Assembly: GCA_023053685.1 (NCBI GenBank) | Contig: JALIGW010000026.1 | Location: 4,857,206 to 4,921,205, forward strand | Direction of reading: 5' to 3' | From: Diadophis punctatus similis | Taxonomy: Eukaryota > Chordata > Lepidosauria > Squamata > Dipsadidae | DNA length: 64,000 nucleotides | Shown: piece after piece, positions 1 to 11,900 of the stretch | How positions within the stretch are numbered: the first letter of the stretch is position 1 | Layout of the letters: every line of letters begins with the position of its first letter | Notes under the pieces: model-generated | What the model saw: only the letters and a program-made list of their open reading frames with translations | Databases searched by the model: none | Told to the model about the DNA's origin: nothing | Made by a program: the position numbers and the translations under genes

Positions 1-231
<231 letters not shown>

Positions 232-242
232 GATAGATTTAT

Positions 243-336
243 CAATCCTTATTACATCCTTATTACATCCACTTACAATCCTTATTACATCCACTTACAA
301 TCCTTATTACATCCACTTACAATCCTTATTACATCC
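243..336. repeat. 22-bp tandem repeat
   Basis: About four head-to-tail copies of a 22-bp unit built from ACTTACAATCCTTATTACAT plus CC. They lie between the GATA array and a fold-back element fragment. Short and near-perfect, so probably young. Confidence 0.8.
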
Positions 337-592
337 CCATGGTCATCTGATCAACATTCGGACACTTGGCAGTTGCAATGTCCCGGGGTCATGTGATCCC
401 CTTTCGCGACCTTCTGACAAGCAAAGACCATAAGCTGCATTTAGTAACAACTTACTAACTTAACAACTGCAGTCATTCGCTTAACAACTGTGGCAAGAAA
501 GGTTGTAAAATGGGACAAAATTCACAAAATTCACTTAAGAAAAGTTTCACTTAGCAACAGAAAGTTTGGGTTAAATACAGATACTCCTTGAC
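337..592 (-). mobile_element. Fold-back MITE fragment (CGACTTACGACC family)
   Basis: Reverse-oriented, truncated member of a roughly 390-bp family whose full copies start and end with complementary CAGGTAGTCCTCGACTTACG-type termini. Recognisable blocks include the CCATGGTCAT start, the TTAACAACTG steps and a degenerate terminal inverted repeat near 585. Better copies lie at 8383, 24336, 40525 and 49786. Confidence 0.65.
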
Positions 593-930
593 TTAGAACC
601 AGTAGCTCCTAAGCTTCCAGGTCATTCTGATTTCCAGAAACTCTGCTGTCCTGAATTGTGCAATAACAGTTTAGGAAGTGACCTGTGATGTTTTCCGTGA
701 CACAGCTGGTTGCGCAGACATTGGAATGCCACAATCTTTACATGGATCGGAAGCTGCCAAGAATGAGAAGCCAAAAATAGACCTTGGCAAAGGAGGCCCT
801 GCTGCTAACTTACTCAACATCTCCCTTTCTTGCTGTTTGGAGTAAAAGCACATTGAGTAGCGGGTGTTACGGGTTGAAATCCAGCCAGATGTGGCTCTAG
901 CTGCTGGCTGTTTCCATTTCCGACAGGCTG
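593..930. other. Unannotated spacer
   Basis: Single-copy-looking sequence between a fold-back fragment and a pentanucleotide array. I see no exon with splice sites, no RNA gene and no recognisable repeat. Confidence 0.4.
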
Positions 931-931
931 G

Positions 932-1565
932 GTAGAATAGGAATAGGAATAGGAATAGGAATAGGAATAGGAATAGGAATAAGAATAGAATAGAATAGAA
1001 TAGAATAGAATAGAATAGAATAGAATAGAATAGAATAGAATAGAAAATGGAATAGAAAATGGAATAGAAAATGGAATAGAAAATGGAATAGAATAGAGTA
1101 GAGTAGGTAGAGTAGAATAGAACAGAATAGAAAATGTAGAATAGAATAGAGAATGGAATGGAACGGAACGGAACGGAACGGAACGGAACAGAACAGAACA
1201 GAACAGAACAGAACAGAACAGAATAGAATAGAATAACAGAGAGGAATGGAATGGAATAGAGAATAGAATAGAATAGAGAATAAAAAAATAGAATAGAAAA
1301 TGGAATAGAATAGAGTAGAGTAGAGTAGGTAGAGTAGAATAGAATAGAAAATGTAGAATAGAATAGAGAACGGAATGGAACGGAATGGAATAGAATAGAA
1401 TAGAATAGAATAACAGAGAGGAATGGAACAGAATGGAATGGAATAGAATAGAATAGAATAGTATAGTATATAGGGTAGGGTAGGGTAAAGTAAGTAGGTA
1501 GAGTAGAATAGAAAATGTAGAATAGAATAGAATACAATAGAATAGAAAATAGAATAGAATACACG
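932..1565. repeat. (GAATA)n pentanucleotide array, about 630 bp
   Basis: Long array of GAATA-type pentamers with GGAAT, GGAAC, GAGTA and AATAGG variants in blocks. It abuts the 3' side of a reverse-oriented LINE fragment (1566-2338). The long open frames it gives (repeating FYSIL residues) are microsatellite artefacts. Confidence 0.95.
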
Positions 1566-2338
1566 CTGAGATGCATATATTAAGTGAAATTATGTTGCAT
1601 TCAGCTCTCAAGAGATAACCATTGTGTATATATCCCATACACATGCATATATGACACAAGAGAAACATCACAGTCTAATTTGAATGTATACATATACACG
1701 GTGGTGGTGGTGAAATAATCCTGTGAGTTTACAAAGCGGATGGCATATGGATCAAAGCCGTTACAGAATCTAGTACTCCTGCTATAGATACTTTGAAACC
1801 TCCTCCCAGAGGGGAGCAACAGAAACAGGCCATGAAGTGGGTGTGTGGGGTCTCCAACAATGCTTCGAGCTCTAAGCACATAGCATTTATAAGCAATGCC
1901 TGAATAACGGGAAGCGAGCTTCCTATAATCTTCTCCGCTGTCCTCACCACTCTCCGTATGGACTTTCTATCTGAGGCACTGCGGCCACCAAACCAAACAG
2001 GGATGCAGTTTGTTAAAATGCTCTCAATTGTGCCTCTAAAAAGTGGCCAGGACAGAAGAAGAAAGATGTGCTCTCCTCATCCGATGCAGGAAATGCAAAT
2101 GCTGGTTTGCACACTTCACTAACGTATGAAGAGACCAAGTCAGATTGTTAGCGATCTGCGCCCCCAGATACTTAATTCTACTGACCACCTCCGCAGCTGC
2201 AGCCTTGATACAAAGTGGAGTATGACTATGCCGGCTCTTTCTAAAATCAACAATGATCTCCTTTGTTTTATTAACATTCAAAATCAGGTGCATGGTTTCC
2301 AGGTGTACAAATGACCTTACAGGAATTGCACAATACAA
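1566..2338 (-). mobile_element. LINE reverse transcriptase C-terminal fragment (CR1/Rex-like)
   Basis: The reverse strand encodes, in broken frames, the C-terminal part of a non-LTR retrotransposon polymerase. Residues around 2150-2300 read LNVNKTKEIIVDF, then a KYLGAQIANNLTWS-type segment. Further downstream, VVRTAEKIIGSSLP and the LLPSGRRF-type motif appear in another frame. Frameshifts and stops show it is dead. The CR1 or Rex1 clade is inferred from these motifs only. Its 3' side runs into the pentanucleotide array. Confidence 0.75.
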
Positions 2339-2731
2339 CTGAGAAGGGCTGGATTCCTGACTTTTGCAAATTGGTTGCCTTAGAACCCTCTTGGGTCACG
2401 TACAAGTTTCCAGTATCTTTAAAGTCACTCAAAACTCGAAGCTGGGCAGTGTTTCAGTTCTGATCTCCTAAGGATGCTTGATCTTAAAGCCTGGAGATTG
2501 CCCGGCAGCCCTGAGTTTAATTTATTTCAGCGGTAAAAAAAATCTGCCTGCTCCAAATGTTGATTTCTGATCTAATCTAATCTGATCTAAAACCGCAACT
2601 TCGCAGCTGCCGGTGAGAACAGATCGAAAACGCGAACTCGGCATGAGAGAGTTTGGCGTCTTTGTGTTACTCATAGCTATGCGTTTTTAGAAATAATATT
2701 TTTTCCCCTTTTCTCTTTGTAGCCCAGGAGC

Positions 2732-2911
2732 ATGGGGACTCCTGACCCTGGGCGCACTTATGCAGCCCTCGGACACCTGCAGCAATCGATGGCGGATTGG
2801 GTCGCCAGAACTCAGGATAGTCGGCGAGAGCTGATGGCTAAATTGCCCGAAGGACAATATGTCTTATGCCGTTGGACAGATGGACTTTATTATCTTGGGA
2901 AGATTAAGAGA
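2732..2911 (+). CDS. PHF19: PHF19 coding exon 1
   Basis: Residues 1-60. The acceptor AG is at 2721-2722, so the exon begins at 2723 with nine untranslated bases before ATG 2732. The donor GTAAAT follows 2911. The tail of the exon encodes the first Tudor strands ([20 protein letters not shown]). The N-terminal 35 residues are weakly conserved, as is usual for this family. Confidence 0.93.
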
Positions 2912-5900
2912 GTAAATAACATTACGTTATTTTTATTATCTTCTCCCAGAGAGAGAGGGAAAGGAAAGGAAAGGAAAGGAAAGGAAAGGAAAGGAGAGGG
3001 GAAAGGAAAGGAAAGGAAAGGAAAAAGGAAAGGAAAGGAAAGGAAAGGAAAGGAAAGGAGAGGAAAGAAGGAAAGGAATGGAATGGAAAGGAAAGGAAAG
3101 GAAAGGAAAGGAAAGGAGGAAAAAAGGAACAACATTTTCTCCTTTTCCCTTTCTTATCTTCATGCCTTCCCCAAGCTTATCCTTTTCTTTTTAAATTGTA
3201 TTTATTCTTGTATCTCTTTTTTCTGCTACAAATAGCAATCGCTGGATACTCTCAAAAGCCGGCGAAGGAACAAAAGGGATAATTAAAAACGTTGGGGTTG
3301 TTAAGTTAGCCCATGTGGGGTGGAGGGTCCACGGTTTTAGGGAGTTGGGGGAACCCCACCTTGGTTTTTGCACTCGGGCGTAGCCTGAGACGTGAACCCA
3401 GACCCCAGCTTGCAAAGTTGGAGTAATCCAGGACAAAGCCTTACTCCGTCTTTGCAATCTGAGGTCTGTGTTCTGCATTTTTTCCCCCTGCATTTATAGG
3501 TGAGTGACGCTAAGCAGAGTTGCCTGGTGACCTTTGAAGATAATTCCAAATATTGGGTGCTTTGGAAGGACATCCAGCATGGTGCGTGAACATTCCCGGC
3601 CTTGGGGAATCCTCAACATTGTTAGATGTTGATGCAGATGGGTGATGAATGAGGACTAGAATCTTGCAGGGTAGAGTTGGGATGAGCTAGATCATCTTGG
3701 AAAAGGTGCTAGGTGAAAAAAGAAGACATGTTTGGGGCGTTGATACCCTCTTTTGAATAATGGAAAGTTCAACTTGGCTTACTTTGCGATCAACCTGGGT
3801 GTAAGGAGATAAGTAGCCTGAGAAAATGTGTCTTGCCCAAAAATCACATCTATGACCTATTGGCAAATATGAATTATCCACATATTCTAATGCATTCTCT
3901 TCCATTGCTTTTCAAATGAAACAGAATAGAACAGAGCTAGAAGGGACCTTGGAGGTCTTCTAGTCCAGCCCTCTGCTCAAGCAGGAGAACCTATACCATA
4001 TCAGACAAGTGACTGTCCAGTCTCTTCTTAAAAACCTCCAGTGATGGAGCACCCCTGATCTCTGGAGGCAAGCTGTTCCACTAGTTAATTGTCCTCACTG
4101 TTAGGAAGTTTCTCCTTAATTCCAGGTTGCTTCTCTCTTTGATTAGTTCCCAACCATTGTTTCTTGTCCTGCCTTCTGGTGCTTTGGAGAATAATTTGAC
4201 CCCCTCTTCATTGGGGAAGCCCCTCAAATAATGGAATACTGCTATCATGTCACCCCTAATTCTTCTTTTCTTTAGATTAGGCCAAACCCAAATCCTGCAG
4301 CCGTTCTTCATATGGTTTAGTCTCCAGGCCTTTGATCATTTTAGTCTCTCTTCTTTGAACATTTTCCAAAGTCTACAAAATCTTTTTTGTAGCATGGTGA
4401 CCAAAATAGTTGCAGTATTCCAGGTGTGGTCTTACTAGGGTTTTATAAAGCGGCACTAATACTTCACGTGATCTTAGTTAGTTTAGTTTAGTTTAGTTTA
4501 GTTTAATTAAATTTATATACCGCCCTTCTCCAGGGGACTCAGGGCGGTGAACAGCCAAGTAAAAACACAATATAAACATTAAAATACTTAAAATATTTAA
4601 AAGAAAATATTCGATGTGGCCCTGATTTAATACAATTAAAATTTAGTAAAATCTTAAAAATTTTAAAAACCCCAAAACTTTTTCACGCCAGCCCGGCTTG
4701 ATAAAAATAATACGTCTTGAGGGCACGGCGGAAGGTGGACAGGTCGTGAATGGTTCTTAAGTCTGGAGGGAGCTGATTCCAGAGGGTGGGTGCTCCCACA
4801 GAGAAGGCCCTCCCCCTGGGCGCCACCAGCCTACACTGCTTGGCTGATGGCACCCCAAGGAGGCCCTCTCTGTGGGAGCGCACTGGTCGATGGGAGGCAG
4901 TTTGTGGCAGCAGGCGGTCTCGGAGATACCTAGGTCCAATGCCATGGAGCGCTTTAAAGGTAGTAACAAGCACCTTGAAGCGCACCCGGTAGACCACCGG
5001 AAGCCAGTGCAGAATCTTGATTCTATGCCTCTGTTTACACAACCCAGGATGGTATTAGCTTTTTTGGGGTTACAGTTCTAAATCTGGATTGGGCTTACCA
5101 GATCTTTTTCCCCCCCTCTTCCTGCTTTCTAGCTGGTGTCCTCGGTGAACAGCCTAAATGTAACATTTGCCTGGAGAAGACATCGGAGCCTCTGAATGAG
5201 ATCTTGATCTGTGGGAAGTGTGGAGTTGGTGAGCACATTCTCCAGATCTTCCTCTATCCTGGTTTTTGGGTGGGCCTGGAGCTATCCGTACTATTGTTTC
5301 TCTGCAGTGGGCGAGGGACGGATGTACCCTCTTGAGTGTAGTCAGTGGTGGGATTGGAAAAAATTAGCGACCGGTTCGCTGCCTGGTTGCTGAGTGGTTG
5401 TGGCCATGGGGGTGTAGGAAGTTAGCACCCACCCCTCTCCTAGGAAATGAGATATCCTAGGAGATATTAAAAGGCAGAATATATTCTGTGGAATATCCCT
5501 GGAAACATGCTTTTGAGCGGACAAAAGACTCCTTGGAAACCCCCCACCCTTTGCCAATGGGCCATTAAGGACTGGGCCCAGCTCACACATTCCTCCCAAC
5601 AGTCTTCTGCATAACAGAACCACAATAGGATTTGCCCAAGGCCCTTTCATTCAGACTTAGGACAGCCCACAAGAGTTGCCCCAGCATGCCCCTGGGGGGT
5701 CTGAGAGCCAATGGGATACATTTCTATACAGGAAACAGTTAGGGAGGGGCCCAAGAGAGAGTATAAAACCAACGGACTCAGCATCTTTCTTTCTCTTTTC
5801 TCTTCACCCACATCTGGAAGCATGTAATCTACCTTTTCTGTACAGGGGCTCATGCCATGTGCTCCTGTCCACCATATTAAAACCTCCTTTCCAAGCAACT

Positions 5901-8900
5901 TCCATGAATCCAGTGTCTTTTTCCCCACTTGGAAATGAACCCATTGCAGGATATTCCTTACAACAAGGGCATGGCCTACTCACCCTCCCCAGGCTCCGGA
6001 GACTTTCCTTGAGCCTCCAGGAGGGCAAAAACCGCCTCCCCTGGGCTCCGGAGGCACCTCGGAGGCCAGAAATGGGCCTGTTTCTGGACTTCCGTTAGGT
6101 CTATTTTTCGCCCTCCCAGAGCCTCCGTGCGGGCCCTGCACTTCCCTGGCATCCAAAACGGGCCGCGTGGAGACTCCTGGGAGGGGAAGGGAGGGGTGGG
6201 ATGGGGTCAGCCAGTCCTTGGAACAACCGGTTCTGTGAACCAGATTAAAATTAACATCCGGTTCACCCAAATGGGTCGGAACCGGCTGAATCCCACCCCT
6301 GGGTGTAGTGGTGTAAAACCAGGTTTAAAATTCAAGGCATCTCTATCTTGAATTCAAAACGCCTCTCTGACACTTGAAGGAGACGTGTCAGAAGCGTTTA
6401 TCAGAAGTGTTCAGAACCCAGAAGGTTTCTCCCCAGCCCCAAATCCCATTTCTTGCTCAAAACTTCCCATTTGGATTCAGAAGGGTAAAGGCCACTCTAC
6501 CCTTGAAACCTTTCGGCAGACGTAAGGACAGCATTAGAAGACTTTTACGCAAAACGGGGTGAGATTTGTTTTGAACCCAACTTCTTTTGGGCTAGTTGAT
6601 TTCCAAATGACTTGCGCTGGCGATCAAAGACAATATTTGTAGCTCAGGGTTGAACTGTGGGGTCCTTGGTGCACTCTGAGCTTGGTGGTTTTCTTGCAGA
6701 CGTTTCGTGACCCAACTAAGGCACATCATCAGTGCTAGAAGAGAGTGGGGTTTGTGGAGTGCAGGAGGAGGAGGAGGGAGGAGGAGGATGGTGATGGAAG
6801 GGTCCTTGGTGCTCTCTGAGCTTGGTGGTTTTCTTGCAGACATTTCGTGACCCAACTAAGGAACATCATCAGTGCTAGGAGGGAGGGAGGTTTGCAGAGA
6901 GGGGTAGGGGTAGGAGGATAGTGGGGTCCTTGGGCTTTCTGGTGATTTTCTTGCAACATCCTCAGAGCTAGAAGGGAGTGGGTGTGTGGAGTGGAGGAGG
7001 ATGACTGTGGGAATCCGTGGTGCTCTCTATGCACGGTGGTTTTCCTTGTAGACGTTTCACGACCCAGCTAGGGAATATCATCAGCGCTAGAAGGCAGTGG
7101 GTTTGCAGAGTGGAGGAGAAAGAGGAGGAGGGGCTGAGCTGTGGGGGGTCCTTGGTGCTCCCTGGTGGTTTTCTTGCAGACATTTCATGACCGAACTAGC
7201 TAACATCATCAGTGACTTGGGACAAGCTTATTGATAACGTTGTAGATGCTCCTGCATTTAAGCTTCCGCATCGATTTAAAACCTTCCGTTTCCCCTCCTC
7301 CTTCTCAGGGTACCACCAACAGTGCCACATTCCACTGGTGGGGAGCCTTGAAGAGTCTTCGGTGACGCCCTGGTTTTGTCGAAGATGCGTCTTTGTACTA
7401 ACCGCACGGGTGAGTGGCATCCAAGAGCTTTTCCTCGTCGCTATTCCTGCAGGGGAAAAAATGGAAGGTGTTTTGAACCACAGTAGAAAGAGGGAGATGG
7501 ATCCCAGGAGCTACGCAAAATATAGATTTGCAGAGCATCCATCCAAAGATTTTTCCAGTTGGATTCCTTGATCAATTCGACGCTTCGAATGGAAGCCTGA
7601 GCCTTCAAACAGATCCGGGGTTTTGAAATGCACACAATCCTCTTAAGATTTCACTTGATTTGCAAATTTATTTATTTATTTATTTATTTATTTGGTTTTC
7701 TTATATGCCGCCCAACTCCCAAGGGACTCAGGGCGGCATACAGCACAGAAAAAAATACAAGAACAACCAATAAACAATTGGATTAAAATCAGAATATAAA
7801 AATTAAAAATTACAATATTAAAAACCATCCAACAACCAAACATACCCGGGGGAGATGGAATTAAGCTGTACCCCCTGCCTGCAGGAAAAGCCATGTCTTA
7901 ACGGCTTTTCGGAAGGCCAGCAGGGTGGGGATGGTTCGGGTCTCTGGAGGAAGATTCTTAATTCTTAAACACTGACTCCGATTCCTGGTTGCAAAGGCCT
8001 TTCTGCCTTCCAAGAACTCCACTTAGTTTTCCAGGAAGAAGTTTTGGAATTCTCACCATTTAAATTTTTTTAGACAGCTTGCTGTTCAAGAGAACATAAA
8101 ACAAAAAAAAAGAACAGGACAAATAACAGTAAAAAGATCCTCATTTGGCTGGACCGGGGAGTCCTTAATCACTTACAGATTTCTTGATATGTTTACTCAT
8201 CCCCATTGGTCACTTTCCTTTTCTTTCCCCTCAAAAAGTGATTTTTAAAAAAAAGAAAAAAAAGAAAAAAAAAGTGGAAACGAGGGGGAAAGCATTCCTT
8301 TTGAAAAATGTACATTTTTGAACGGATGTAAGATAGAACTGACATATTGCAATGCATCGTCAAAAGCTTACACTACAACGTGCAGGTTGCCCTCGACTTA
8401 CGACCACAACTGAGCCCAAAATTTACGTTGTTAAGTGAAACACTTGCTTCGCCCCGTTTTACAACCTTTCTGGCCGCAGTCGTTAAGTGAATCCCTGCAG
8501 TTGTTATGTCAGTAACACAGTTGTTAAGCGAATCTGGCTTCTCCGCTGACTTTGCTTGTCAGAAGATTGCAAAAGGGGATCACGGGGACCCCTGGCACTC
8601 TGTGACCGTCATAGATACGAGTCAATTGCCAAGTGTCTGGATTTGGATCACATGACCATGGGAATGCTGCAATGGTCGTAAGAGTGAAAAATGGTTCTAA
8701 GCCCCTTTTTCCAGTGCTATTCTAATTTTGAACGGTCACTAAATGAAGTGTTGTAAGTCAAGGACTACCTGCATTTATATGAATAGCAATAGCCTTTAGA
8801 CTTATATACCACTTTACAGTGCTTTTACAGCTCTCTCAAAGCGGTTTACAGAGTCAGCCTACTGCCCCCAACAATCTGGGTTTTTACCCGCCTCGGAAAG

Positions 8901-11900
8901 ATGGAAAGTCAAGTTAACCTTGAGCCGGTTGAGAATCGAACTGATGGCAGTCGGCAGAATTAGCCTGCAATGCTGCATTCTAACAACTGCACCATCACGG
9001 AAGGAAGGAAGGAAGGAAGGAAGGAAGGAAGGAAGGAAGGAAGGAAGGAAGGAAGGAAGGAAGGAAGGAAGGAAAGAAGGAAGAATAGCAATAGCACTTA
9101 GACTTATATACTGCTTCACAGTGCTTTACAGCCATCTCTAAGCGGTTTACAGAGTTCAGCATATTGCCCCCAACAATCTGGGTCCTCATTTTACCCACCT
9201 CGGAAGGATGGAAGGCTGAGTCAACCTTGAGCCTGGTGAGATTCAATCTGCCAGACTGTAGGCAGCTCCGGCAGTCAGCAGCCTGCAGTACTGCGCTCTA
9301 ACCACTGTGCCACCGCGGCTCATACGTTTACATAGCCTTTCTGTTCAATGTTTTATATCCCCGTTTTTAAAGATGTGGGTAAGCTACCCAAAAAGCCGTT
9401 CGACGGATGGACGGCGCAGACATGGAATGCAGATTTTTCTAATCAAAATAAATCCCTATTAAACTTTAAGCTGGAAGCTCTCAGTTAAGAGATAATTTAT
9501 TTGTTTAAAAAAAAGTCTGCTGCACTGTGACTAATAGATCAAAGAAGAGGAACGATTGACTTGAGAATGCGTAGAAAATTCTGTTTCTTGTTGCTTCTCC
9601 AGAAAGGTGGGGCCTTGCGGAAAGGAGCCATCGCCCGGACTCTGCAGACGGTTAAAATGGTCCTGTGTTATAACCCAGAACAGCTGGAGTGGGATTCCCT
9701 CCACAGAACGAATCACCAGCAGTGTTACTGCTACTGTGGTGGTCCCGGAGAGTACGTTCGATTGAGGGCGATGTTGGGGGAAATCATTTAAGGGTTCAAG
9801 AGGGTGAAGGGTGATCTTTGGCAGCTGGAGGGGACGGTGTTCCACATCTCCAAGGGATGTAGATATTTCCATTTTTCGAAACGTGGCCCCGAGCTTTGCA
9901 AGCTGGCTTTGAAATTCACCTCGGAGGGGTGCAAACAATTCCACGTTTTCCAGCGTGGCCGTGAGTTCCGGCAGCCATTTTTGGCATCTCCAATAGCAAT
10001 AGCCATAGCACTTAGACTTTGCAGTGCTTTACAGCCCTCTCTAAGCGGTTTACAGAGTCAGCCTATTGCCCCCAACAATCTGCGTCCTGGTTTTAATAAC
10101 TTCGGAAGGATGGAAGGATGGGTCAACCTTGAGCCGGTTGGGATCGAACTCCTGGCAGTGAGCAGAGTTTAGCCTGAAATCCTGCATTCTAACCACTGCG
10201 CCACCACAGAATAGAATAGAGTGGAATATGGAATATGGAATATGGAATATGGAATATGGAATATGGAATAGAATAGAATAGAATAGAATAGAATAGAATA
10301 GAATAGAATAGAATAGAATAGAATAGAATAGAATAGAATAGAATAGAATAGAATAGAATATGGAATGGAATGGAATAGAATAGGGAATGGAATGGAATGG
10401 AATAGAATAGAATAGAATAGAATAGAATAGAATAGAATAGAATAGAATAGAATAGAATAGAATAGAATAGAATATGGAATGGAATGGAATGGAATGGAAT
10501 GGAATGGAATGGAATAGAATAGGGAATGGAATGGAATGGAATGGAATAGAATAGAATAGAATAGAATAGAATAGAATAGAATAGAATAGAATAGAATAGA
10601 GAAGGGAATAGAATAGAATAGAATAGAATAGAGAAGGGAATAGAATAGAATAGAATAGAATAGAATAGAATAGAATAGAATAGAATAGAATAGAGAATAG
10701 AGAATGGAATGGAATGGAATGGAATGGAATGGAATGGAATGGAATAGAATAGAATAGAATAGAATAGAATAGAATAGAATAGAATAGAATAGAATAGAAT
10801 AGAATAGAATAGAATAGAATAGAACACAACGCAATAGCAATAGCACTTCGACTTATATACCACTTCACAGTGCTTTACAGCCCTCTCTAAGCAGTTTACA
10901 GAGTCAGCCTCTTGCCCCTCATCAATCTGGGTCTTCATTTCACCCACCTCGGAAGGACAGAAGTCTGAGTCAACCTTGAGGAGCCTTGATTTGCAAAAGG
11001 ACACCCCCAAATGCCTAGCCCCTCGACTGGATGTGCAGGCTGCTTTTTCAGTTTGAAGCTCAGTTCTGTTTCAGATTCCCCCCACCCCCCAGCATCTTTG
11101 CGACAGCCTAGAAAATAAAGATATAGGCAGTCCTCGTTTAGCAGCCCAAATTGGGAGCAGCAGTTCGGTCGTTCGGTGAAGTAGTTGCTACGTGACCACG
11201 CTTAACAATTGAACTTCAGCTTTCCTTGGCTTTGCTCACACTCGCAACCGCGAATGGTCGCTGTCTGAGGCGGTTGCTAAACGAGGACTAACCTGTGTTA
11301 GAGGATGGTACCGATAAAGAATGCCTTCCCTTTCTTTCTCAGATGGTACCTGAAGATGTTGCAGTGCCTTCAATGTCGTCAGTGGTTTCACGAAGCTTGC
11401 ATGCAGTGCCTGAACCACCCCATGCTCTTTGGAGATCGGTAGGTGCGGCCGGAGTCCTGCTGGCTGAGGAGGGAGGGTTTTGTAATCCAACCCCTACCGA
11501 AGGCAGCAGCTGGGGCGGGAAGCCTGATATACAGCTCTTGCATCCATCTAAAAATTAATAACCGGAGCCTGTTCTCTCTTTTTCTCTCTCACGTCTTCCA
11601 GATTTTATATTTTCTACTGCACGGTATGTAATCAGGGACCGGAGTATCTCAAACGTTTACCTTTAAGATGGTAAGATCTGCTTCCCCTCCCCCCCTGCCC
11701 CCAAATAAAAAGAATTTCCATTCATGTATCTTATTGCACCAGGCACCACTTAGCCCTTGGGGCTGGTGGGAAGGGGGAATTAGCAAAACATTTTATGCCA
11801 TGGAGAGCTTCTTCCAGTGGTGAAATCCAATTTTTTTTACTACCGGTTCTGTGGGCATGGTGTGGCTTGGTGGGCGTGGCAGGGGAAGGATACTGCAAAA

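Noticed and set aside
671..1671. Open frames of 285-301 codons on the - strand rich in FYSIL residues (also at 10050-11010, 38131-38597 and 48576-49296)
   Set aside because: They are translations of GAATA pentamer arrays; the same peptide appears in all frames because the unit is 5 bp long. Not genes.
2732..3235. A 167-codon protein running from PHF19 exon 1 into the GGAAA repeat
   Set aside because: The frame reads through the GTAAAT donor at 2912 into intronic microsatellite. The next exon at 3500 restores the Tudor domain in phase.
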